This document shows positions 19,397-26,664 of a stretch of DNA of 64,000 nt, in pieces. Under the pieces are notes generated by a model. It was not told the origin of the DNA. It saw nothing but the letters and a program-made list of their open reading frames with translations, and did not search any database. This DNA comes from Oscillatoria nigro-viridis PCC 7112 (GTDB taxonomy: Bacteria; Cyanobacteriota; Cyanobacteriia; Cyanobacteriales; Microcoleaceae), in the NCBI RefSeq assembly GCF_000317475.1, contig NC_019729.1, positions 1,874,501 through 1,938,500 on the forward strand. The letters run 5' to 3'. The position numbers and the translations under genes are program-made. How positions within the stretch are numbered: the first letter of the stretch is position 1; every line of letters begins with the position of its first letter.

Positions 19397-20362
19397 ATGA
19401 TTCCAGCGATTAAAAAAGCTTGGCTTTACACGTTTTGCTTGTTTTTACTGACTCTTGGTTGCACGAGCGTTAACTCCAGCAATAGAGAAGATACTCCCAA
19501 CAACGAGACAAGTGCACCGAGCGGTATCGCAATATCCAACGCCGAACGCACAAACGAATTACGCGATCGGATCGAACAAATTTCTCAGGCGGCTCTAGGG
19601 CGCGTTGGAGTTACAGCCACAGTGCTAGAAACCGGAGAGTCAGTCACTCTGAATGGAGATGGGCAATTTCCGATGCAAAGCGTTTACAAGTTTCCTATTG
19701 CAATGGCTGTTCTGGATCGAGTAGACCGAGGAAAACTGAAGCTAGACCAGAAAATTCGTGTAGAAGCCAGCGATGTCCTCCAGGGTAGTCGGATTCTCGA
19801 CGAAAAATCGCAGGGAATGGAGTTCAGTCTGTCTGAACTATTAAAGTACATGGTTTCTGAAAGTGACAATACGTCTTGTGATGTGCTCTTAAAACTCCTC
19901 GGCGAACCAAAGGTTGTCACTGAGTATTTGCGCGGTCTTGGCGTAAACGATATCGTTGTTGCTCAGACGGAGAAGGAGCTGGCGCAAGACACAGCAGCGA
20001 AGTACCGCAACTATGCGACACCTGATGCCGCCGTCGCTTTGCTGCGCGCCTTTCACGAGGGAAAAGGGCTTTCAAAATCCAGTCAAGCTTTATTGCTGCA
20101 ATTGATGACAGAGACAACTACAGGCCCAAAGCGCATTAAAGGACTGTTGCCTGATGGGACGGTTGTGGCCCACAAAACGGGTACTTCGTCTACTGTAAAT
20201 GGAATGACGGCTGCAACCAACGATATTGGACTCGTGACGCTCCCCAATGGACGGCATCTGGCGATCTCTGTTTTTGTTTCAGACTCTAGAGCAAACGATG
20301 CGGTACGCGAGGAAGTCATCGCAAAAGTGGCGAAAGCAGCATGGGACGAATGGAGCAAATAG
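19397..20362 (+). CDS. bla: Class A beta-lactamase, lipoprotein type
   Basis: Serine hydrolase of the class A beta-lactamase fold. The main motifs are in order: Ser95-x-x-Lys98 in QSVYKFP, Ser156-Asp157-Asn158 in SESDNTSC, a glutamate in the omega-loop position (Glu192 in AQTEKELAQ) and Lys260-Thr261-Gly262 in AHKTGTSST. The N-terminus is a lipoprotein signal with the lipobox LTLGC (Cys22), so the enzyme is probably anchored to a membrane facing the periplasm. The TEKE omega-loop and SDN context recall the A2 (PER/CfxA-like) branch, which is a tentative impression. Length 321 residues, intact, in the middle of an IS-rich accessory region. Resistance phenotype is not shown. Confidence 0.92.
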   Translation: MIPAIKKAWLYTFCLFLLTLGCTSVNSSNREDTPNNETSAPSGIAISNAERTNELRDRIEQISQAALGRVGVTATVLETGESVTLNGDGQFPMQSVYKFPIAMAVLDRVDRGKLKLDQKIRVEASDVLQGSRILDEKSQGMEFSLSELLKYMVSESDNTSCDVLLKLLGEPKVVTEYLRGLGVNDIVVAQTEKELAQDTAAKYRNYATPDAAVALLRAFHEGKGLSKSSQALLLQLMTETTTGPKRIKGLLPDGTVVAHKTGTSSTVNGMTAATNDIGLVTLPNGRHLAISVFVSDSRANDAVREEVIAKVAKAAWDEWSK

Positions 20363-20413
20363 TTGCTGGAGTTGCAGGTTTTAACGGTCGAGCGCTCTCT
20401 TTTATAGCGGAAC

Positions 20414-20551
20414 TCAAAAAGAACTTTTGCGATTCCTAAATCTTTGATACCGCTGGGCGCTGAGCGCATTTTTAGCAACCGATGCCCTTCCACAACAAGT
20501 AACGCATTTTCTTGGCTCTGGTTTGCAGGGTTTGCGTCTCTTGGCTTTCAT
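20414..20551 (-). CDS. 45-residue basic Cys-containing peptide
   Basis: ATG at 20551 overlaps the stop of the gene upstream (ATGA), a strong sign of translational coupling. The peptide begins MKAKRRKPCKPEPRKCVTCC, is strongly basic and has four cysteines (9, 16, 19, 20) including a CxxCC cluster that could bind zinc. It ends RFRNRKSSF. No family is recognised. It occupies the position that the ribbon-helix-helix gene holds in the related module at 18 kb, but the two are not obviously homologous. Confidence 0.5.
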   Translation of the reverse strand: MKAKRRKPCKPEPRKCVTCCGRASVAKNALSAQRYQRFRNRKSSF

Positions 20552-20790
20552 TTGAGCGCTCCCGCGATTTCCTTAAACAGCAGGCTGTACCCATTCCCGG
20601 AATATGAGGCAGGTTGACCGCCCCAATCCCACAAGGTAGCGCCCTGACTCGAAGAATCGGCGATCGCCTGTTTTTGGTGGATGACTGATTTGAACGCTTT
20701 AACGGTGCCGGCAAGTTTCCCCAACAGCTCCATTGCTTCGGTTTTGAGCTTCGTCTCATTCACGAAGAACCTCGGGCGACAGTTAAACAT
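20548..20790 (-). CDS. Small conserved accessory protein, 80 residues
   Basis: Starts MFNCRPRFFVNETKLKTEAM. The pattern AMELLGKLAGTVKAFKSVIH followed by GATLWDWGGQPASYSGNGYS and LLFKEIAG looks like a well-conserved small soluble protein with an N-terminal helix and a Trp/Gly-rich C-terminus. I do not know its function. A decayed paralogue is at 18144-18316. Both are followed through an ATGA overlap by a second small gene, so the arrangement is an operon-like module found twice around the beta-lactamase region. Confidence 0.7.
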   Translation of the reverse strand: MFNCRPRFFVNETKLKTEAMELLGKLAGTVKAFKSVIHQKQAIADSSSQGATLWDWGGQPASYSGNGYSLLFKEIAGALK

Positions 20791-20820
20791 TCAAACATTC
20801 AGCCATCTAGACATTCAGAT

Positions 20821-21107
20821 GTTTAAACGGAACTTCCCCCATACACGGGGGAAGTTTGGTCTGAAACCATTACAGGGTAAGACTTTCCCGGAGGGGGAAA
20901 ATCTTTTACATGACTACAATTTTCTCTAACCCTTATGTGGCGGGGTTTTTGCTTAAATTCATGATAGAACAATACTTTCGCCCTCAATATTAAGCAAATC
21001 TTAAATACATGACTACGGTTTGAGAGCGGTCAATTGGCTAAAACCGAGATGGGGAAAAGAATACAGCCCTCGAAACTCCCCCCGCAGGGGGAAAGTTCCG
21101 TTTAAAC
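20821..21107. repeat. MITE-like element with hairpins, 287 bp
   Basis: The ends are inverted repeats: GTTTAAACGGAACTTCCCCC at 20821-20840 and its reverse complement, with one extra A, at 21087-21107. Internal hairpins include CTTCCCCC/GGGGGAAG at 20833-20854 and TTTCCC/GGGGAAA near 20882-20900. No open frame of note is present. It abuts the broken IS1634-type transposase on its right. A related heptamer-like repeat (CATTCAA/CATTCAG/CATTCAG) lies just to the left at 20789-20818. Confidence 0.55.
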
Positions 21108-21518
21108 TGATATTGAGCTACTGTCTAGATGAACGCTTTTCATTGATACTTGAAATTTTTGCGCTGCTTTCAGGGCAATTGCTGTAAATAACTTTGTTGT
21201 TCCAGCTCGATAATATTTGTCTAATGCTCTCCCGATTCTGTCATCATTTAATTGTTCTGGCGTCACTCCTTATCCGATTAGATGTTCTGTTGCTTTTCCC
21301 ACAAAAAATGTGTCAAATAGGTAGATTGGGGCGCTCAAAAATCCCAATCCGTTCAAAATCATTGCTTTCATTACTTGTCCTGGGCTGAGGGTTTCTTTAA
21401 TTCTTATTCCCACTTTTTTGTTGACTTCTTCTACCAATTCCATTTCATCTATGAGCCCTGCTACTATCCCCAAATGGTCTAAATTTACGATATTTATAGC
21501 TTTCGAGGGCTTTTTCAT
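21108..21518 (-). pseudogene. IS1634-family transposase, N-terminal fragment
   Basis: Starts MKKPSKAINIVNLDHLGIVA and carries the DUF4277-type N-terminal region (LSPGQVMKAMILNGLGFLSA, LYLFDTFF-like). Homology continues beyond the first stop, in another frame, as IGRALDKYYRAGTTKLFTAI and FQVSMKSVHLDSSSIS. It ends exactly at the inverted-repeat element at 21107. The DDE domain beyond the first aspartate is missing. Confidence 0.8.
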
Positions 21519-21563
21519 GGTTTTAATGGTTGCTCTACTTGCACCAATTATTATACCTTAAAA

Positions 21564-21600
21564 AAGCCTCAATTGATTGCTGTGCAATCATTTGAGGCTT
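21564..21600. repeat. Inverted repeat / hairpin between transposase remnants
   Basis: AAGCCTCAATTGATTGC and GCAATCATTTGAGGCTT form a nearly perfect 17-bp stem around a 3-base loop, preceded by a run of A on the plus strand. Read on the minus strand the A-run becomes a T-run after the stem, so it would act as a rho-independent terminator for minus-strand transcription entering from the IS4-type remnant. It could equally be the end of an element. Confidence 0.45.
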
Positions 21601-22277
21601 GGAAAGTTCTGAATTATTTTGAAATTAAATCCGAGCGAATATCTGCGGAATGTGGGATACAACTAATCGCTTTAAATTTAGTTCCCGTTCCCGCTCTTAA
21701 CATTTCTTTACTTACTTTGGTTTTTTTATGCCGACCTACTTAAAGCAGCTTTGGGATGACCTAAACTGGGTATTTCGCAGGCAAAATTATGCTCTAGGAT
21801 TTGGAACAAAGTTTCAATATTCCAACGTTTTCTATACAATTCGGTTACTTGAACTGCACTGACCACTTCCGTTGGTAGGCTAGTAAGAATAGCAATTTCC
21901 GACTCGCCGTCACGAGTAGGTTTATGAAGATGCAGGACTACTCGTCGTATTTTTTCTAAATATTCTCCTCTAGGGGTGATACTAATTGTTTGTTCAAAAA
22001 CAGTGCCTGTCTCGACTTGACCAACTTCGCTCAAAGGAGTCAAAGCTTTCGCTTGGTAGGGTTTTGTGTTCTCTTACCAAAAAGTTGGCTGACGCCTGAT
22101 GTCAGCCCAAGAGAAATCCTTGAGTACACATATTGCGATCGGCAATCCATAATTCACCGCTTTTAACAGTCTGTAACACCTGCTCAAACAATGCACGCTC
22201 TGCACGCTCGCTAGTATAACCATCCAGGCATGGGAATACATTAATTGCTAATCTTAAATCAGGGTCAAGCACAACTA

Positions 22278-23605
22278 GTACAGCACGGCGGAAATAAACA
22301 GACCATATTCGTGGGAAAATAAATAGTCGGCTTAAAAACCGTTTGGGCGAACGTATCAAGGAATCACGGTGTGCCTAAGTTAACTCCTAAAACATTAAAT
22401 TTAAGCGATGACGAGCGGACTCAACTTCAAAAGTTGAGCGACAGACACAACACGCCGCAACAGATAGCCTTACGAGCGAGAATAATTCTCATGGCATCTG
22501 ATAACCAAAACCATCGTGAAATTGCCCGAAGTTTAGATATCAATAGGCAAATGGCTCGTTTATGGCGAAATCGATGGCTGGAGACCGACGGCAAGGACTG
22601 ATCGATTTTGCAAAGATTACAAGATCAAGAGCGTGTGGGTGCACCAGTAAAATTTAGTATGGAACAAATAATCGAGTTGTTTGCATTCTTTGTGTTCGTC
22701 ACCATTCGATTACGGCAGGCCAATAAGTCACTGGACATAAGCGAACACTGGCAGATGAAATCATGAAACAAGGCATTATTGAAAGCATATCAGTCCGCCA
22801 TGTGGGAAGATTACTAAAAGAAGCAGAAGTTAAACCCCACGCCTTGTCGCTACTGGTTAACCCCCCCCTGAAGACGCAGAATTTGACGCAAAAGTGGAAG
22901 ATATTACTGGTTTATACATGAGTGCGATTGAGCGTCATCTTCAGGGGGAACGCACAATATCCATTGATGAGATGACAGGTATTCAAGCGACTGAGCGCTT
23001 ACAAAAAGACTTGCCAATGCGACCAGGCAAAGTCGCAAGAAGGGAATTTGAGTACATTCGTCACGGCACACAAAGCTTAATTGCTAGCTTCGATGTTGCC
23101 ACGGGTCAAATTATCGAGCCGACTTGTGGAGATACCAGAACAGAAGTTGATTTTGCCCTTCATATTCGTCGCACAATTGAAACTGACCCTGATGCCCAAA
23201 AATGGCATTTGATTATGGACTGCCTGAACACTCATCAGTCTGAGTCCCTGGTTCGTTTGGTTGCAGAAACAGAAGGTTTGGATATTGACTTGGGTATTAA
23301 GGGGAAAAGTGGCATCCTTAAATCAATGAAATCTCGCACTACTTTTTTGAATGACCCCGCACACCGAATTGTTTTCCATTACACACCGAAACATTCTTCA
23401 TGGCTCAATCAAATTGAGATTTGGTTCAGTATTTTGGTTCGCCAGTTACTAAGAAGAGCAAGTTTCGTCAGTACCGATGATTTGAAAAATCGAATCCTGA
23501 ATTTTATCGACTACTTTAATCACACAATGGCTAAACCTTTTAAGTGGACATATAAGGGCAAAGTTTTGGCTATTTAATGGTCTGCTTATTTTCGCCGTGC
23601 TGTAC
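22278..23605 (+). mobile_element. IS630-family element, copy A
   Basis: Ends GTACAGCACGGCGGAAATAA (22278) and the reverse complement of a near-identical sequence ending at 23605, both flanked by the dinucleotide TA, which is the target site of this family. Length 1,328 bp. It lies directly beside copy B with a single shared TA (23606-23607) between them. Confidence 0.88.
22371..23577 (+). pseudogene. IS630 transposase, copy A (orfA broken, orfB intact)
   Basis: The N-terminal helix-turn-helix part (MPKLTPKTLNLSDDERTQLQ, then IARSLDINRQMARLWRNRWL) stops at 22601, and the region 22600-22800 is frameshifted and partly rearranged. ESISVRHVGRLLKEAEVKPH resumes in one frame and ends at a C8 tract (22861-22868). 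The catalytic half then continues in the -1 frame through [16 protein letters not shown], with a DDE aspartate, [10 protein letters not shown] with the second Asp, and [15 protein letters not shown] with the catalytic Glu. That second half (Met at 22894) is uninterrupted for 227 residues. Confidence 0.85.
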
Positions 23606-23607
23606 TA

Positions 23608-24933
23608 GTACAGCATGGCGGAAATAAAGTACCTATTTTATGGGAGACAGGGGCTAAGTGAGATAAATTGTACTCAGAACAGACATAAGGAACGAGAACA
23701 TGGCACAATTAGCTCCAAAATCATTAACCCTAAGTGAGTGTGAGCGTCAAGAGTTAGAAAAGCTGCTCAATCGCCGTAGCACGCCACAACAAATAGCACT
23801 GCGAACAAAAATAATTCTGCTGGCAGACACAGGGAAGAATAACCGTGATCTTGGACGGGAATTGAGCATCACTCGATTCATGGCTCGTAGATGGCGGCAT
23901 CGATGGTTAGAGTTAAGTGAGCGAAAATTACCAGTTATTGAACGCTTGCAAGACGATTGGCGCTGTGGTGCGCCAGCCAAATTTAGTATGGAGCAAGTTG
24001 TAGAATTATTTGCTCTTGCCTGTTGTGAGCCAGAAGATTGCGGACGACCGATCAGTCATTGGACGGCAAGGGAATTAGCAGAAGAGATGGTTAAACAAGG
24101 TAGGGTCGAAAGTATATCTCCACGTCATGTAGGACGGTTATTAGAAGAAGCCCAAATTAAGCCTTACTCAGAGTCGCTACTGGTTGACTCCCCCCCCTAG
24201 ATGAAGAATTTGATGCCAAAGTCCAAAACATCACTAACTTATACATCACAGCAATAGAACGAGCTGTCGTAGGGGAACGAACAGTTTGCATTGATGAAAT
24301 GACAGGTATTCAAGCAATTGAACGTAAAGAGAAAGACTTACCATTGCGACCAGGTAAAGTTCAACGACGAGAATTTGAGTATATCCGTCATGGCACACAG
24401 GCATTAATTGCCAACTTCGATATTGTGACAGGTCAAGTTATCTATCCGACTTGTGGAGACTCACGAACTGAACAAGACTTTGCCCAAAACCTATCTGCTC
24501 TGCTCGCTTTGCGACCCTGATACCAAAAAGTGGCATTTAATTATGGATTGCCTCAATACTCATCAGTCTGAATCTTTGGTTCGCCTTGTAGTTGAATTGG
24601 AAGGATTAGAAATTGATTTGGGTGTTAAGGGTAAAAGTGGCATCCTTCAATCAATGCAAACACGAGCAGCCTTTTTAAGTGACCCAACGCATCGAATTGT
24701 TTTCCATTACACGCCCAAACACTCATCTTGGCTTAATCAAATTGAAATATGGTTTAGTATCCTTGTCCGTAAGCTGCTCAGACGGGGAACTTTCACGAGT
24801 ACCAATGAACTAAAAAACCGGATATTAGATTTCATCGACTACTTTAATCGAACTATGGCAAAGCCATTCAAGTGGACTTATAAGGGTAAAGTATTAGCGG
24901 TTTAGTGGGTATTCTATTTTCGCCGAGCTGTAC
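23608..24933 (+). mobile_element. IS630-family element, copy B
   Basis: Left end GTACAGCATGGCGGAAATAA at 23608; right end is the reverse complement of GTACAGCTCGGCGAAAATAG ending at 24933. Both sides are flanked by TA (23606-23607 and 24934-24935). Length 1,326 bp, within 2 bp of copy A. The copies are clearly diverged in sequence, so this is not a very recent duplication of copy A. Confidence 0.88.
23700..24905 (+). pseudogene. IS630 transposase, copy B (orfA intact, orfB frameshifted)
   Basis: OrfA (23700-24200, 166 residues, MAQLAPKSLTLSECERQELE) is intact: helix-turn-helix region LGRELSITRFMARRWRHRWL and a second HTH ending RHVGRLLEEAQIKPY. It stops at TAG directly after a C8 tract. The catalytic half begins in the -1 frame (LDEEFDAKVQNITNLYITAI) and carries [12 protein letters not shown], but a second break near 24510 (after DFAQ) separates it from [10 protein letters not shown] and [15 protein letters not shown]. 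The first frame change may be programmed; the second is probably damage. Confidence 0.85.
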
Positions 24934-25028
24934 TAGGGTTTTGCCTGGTAGCGCAGCAGCAGCATGCGGTCTCAGAACTTTCAAGCGATGGTCAGTGGGT
25001 GCCAAACAATTACCATCCAGGATTCTGA

Positions 25029-25942
25029 GAGGATGTTTTAAAAGTGAGGAGCTTTTGTAAGAAAGCTCACAAGGTTTAAGCTGAGATTTGTAGACAACAG
25101 CACCTTGTGAGCAAATGACGTGCAGCATATCCTAACAATTTGACATGGGAACAGTGGGAATTAATTGTATACCTGTTTCCAGAAGCTTGCGCGTGGTGGT
25201 CGTCCCCGGAGCATAGCAATCTACGCTGTCGTTAATGCCATTCTCGGTAGTGCTATGTCTTGCGATGTACCTGGCGAGCATTACCCGGCGATTTTCCACC
25301 TTGGTCTACGGTTTACGGCTATTTCCGAAGATGGCGCCAAGACGGTACGTGGTTGAAAGTCCACGACAAACTTTATCAATGGGTCAGGGTGGCAGCCGGA
25401 CGGGAGCCTAGTCCCTCAGAAGCTGCTGTAGACAGTCAATCAGTCGAAACAGTAACGATGATCTACCAAGAAGTCGGCTATGATGCAGGTAAAAAAATAC
25501 ACGGGCGGAAGCGACATTTGACAGTTGATTTACGGTAGTCTAGTTTTACGAGTTTTAGTGACATCCGCTTCGATGCCAGAACGTGCTGGAGCCTTCATAA
25601 GTCCTCAAACGACTTCATCATATGGGTCGCGTGAATCGCTTACATACGATTTGGATGGATGGTGGGTATCGGGGTGAAGACTTTATGCGATGGGTAATGG
25701 ATATGTTCCGTTGAATTGTTGAAATCGTCCTAAGACCATTAGAGAAGAAGGGTTTCGTTCACTTACCTAAACGTTGGGTTGTAGAGCGAACTTTTGGGTG
25801 GCTCAACTGGTGTCGGCGTTTGAGTAAAGATTACGAAAGACTACCTGAAACTTCGGAGACTTTTATCTATATTGCCATGATACGTATTATGGTTCGACGG
25901 CTTGCATAATTTTTAGCTCACTCCTACTTTTAAAACATCCTC
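25029..25942 (+). mobile_element. IS5-type element with 3-bp target duplication
   Basis: Inverted repeats GAGGATGTTTTAAAAGT at 25029-25045 and its exact reverse complement at 25926-25942 enclose 914 bp. TGA occurs immediately outside both ends (25026-25028 and 25943-25945), matching the 3-bp TNA target duplications of one IS5 subgroup. Deleting the element plus one TGA restores the IS4-type reading frame (SGYPI to RILDG). Confidence 0.88.
25140..25909 (+). pseudogene. IS5-family transposase, multiply frameshifted
   Basis: Successive frames give LTWEQWELIVYLFPEAC, GRPRSIAIYAVVNAI, then WRALPGDFPPWSTVYGYFRR and AAVDSQSVETV with the first DDE aspartate, then GKKIHGRKRHLTVDL. Further on are IWMDGGYRGEDFMRWV with the second Asp and [20 protein letters not shown] with the catalytic Glu. 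At least three breaks, including an in-frame stop near 25715, make it inactive. The exact start is not determinable. Confidence 0.8.
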
Positions 25943-26466
25943 TGATTGGATAACCTGATAAGATGGGATGAGGAACACCTCCAATCAGCTCCATTAAAGT
26001 TGCCATCGAGGCCGAGGTCTCTCTCAACACTGCTGCGCTGACAGCCAGTTCTATTCCCGACAGTTTTTGATCGACAGCCCTGCGACTCACATTAAGTTCA
26101 GTCGCTTTGTGTCGATACGCAGCATTGACGCAAGGATAAATGCCACAAACCACCAAACTCATCATGTCTACAAGACTGGAGAACAATAACTCCCGTGTAT
26201 ATTGGCTTTGAGCGTTTTTCTCAAAAATGCTATCCATTTGCTCATGGCTCAATATACGCTCCATTAGACCTCGCACCATGATGGTGATGGGAGTTTTTTG
26301 GACAAATCTGTCAAATATTGCTTCTAGCATCAACTTTTTCCTCGCTTATCCTATTCCCAGCCTACCTTCTGTTCTTCGGAATACACTATCGAGACTGCCG
26401 TGCAGACAGGACTTCCAGATCAAGCTCAGCAAACACCTTGACAGGGCTGGGCTAGAAGCCCACCCC

Positions 26467-26605
26467 ACAAGAAAATTTAATGTTTGTGGAACAGGCATCC
26501 TGCCTGTTAGGCCACAAGAAAATTTAATGTTTGTGGAACAGGCATCCTGCCTGTTAGGCCCACAAGAAAATTCACTCTTTGTGGAACAGGCATCCTGCCT
26601 GCTCT
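26467..26605. repeat. Three tandem copies of a dispersed 47-48-bp repeat
   Basis: A unit of about 47-48 bp, containing ACAAGAAAATTTAATGTTTG followed by TGGAACAGGCATCCTGCCTG, is repeated three times with small changes. AGGCATCCTGCCT is palindromic, so each unit can form a hairpin. The same GTGGAACAGGCAT..GCCTGT motif recurs near 49.8 kb and 63.7 kb. The block lies between the IS4-type remnant and the urea carboxylase start; nothing else is seen in 26331-26664. Confidence 0.8.
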
Positions 26606-26664
26606 TCAGGATAGTACAAGATGTAAGCAGACACCAATGCAATTCCCAATTCCCAATTCCCTAA

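Larger units (their letters stand above)
21726..26330 (-). pseudogene. IS4-type transposase gene split by an IS5-type and two IS630 elements
   Basis: Three separated blocks join into one protein on the minus strand. Block 1 (26330-25943) begins MLEAIFDRFVQKTPITIMVR and ends PHPILSGYPI. Block 2 (25028-24936) reads RILDGNCLAPTDHRLKVLRP and LPGKTL. Block 3 (22275-21726) reads VVLDPDLRLAINVFPCLDGY, VKSGELWIADRNMCTQGFLL and, after a frameshift near 22040-22100, TPLSEVGQVETGTVFEQT and the LYRKRWNIETLFQ box. The 3' end is also degraded. Removing the IS5-type element and one copy of its TGA duplication, and the IS630 pair with one TA, restores the reading across both joints. Confidence 0.85.

Noticed and set aside
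26227..26664. 145-codon plus-strand frame
   Set aside because: Antisense to the IS4-type transposase N-terminus and then runs through the 47-bp tandem repeats.
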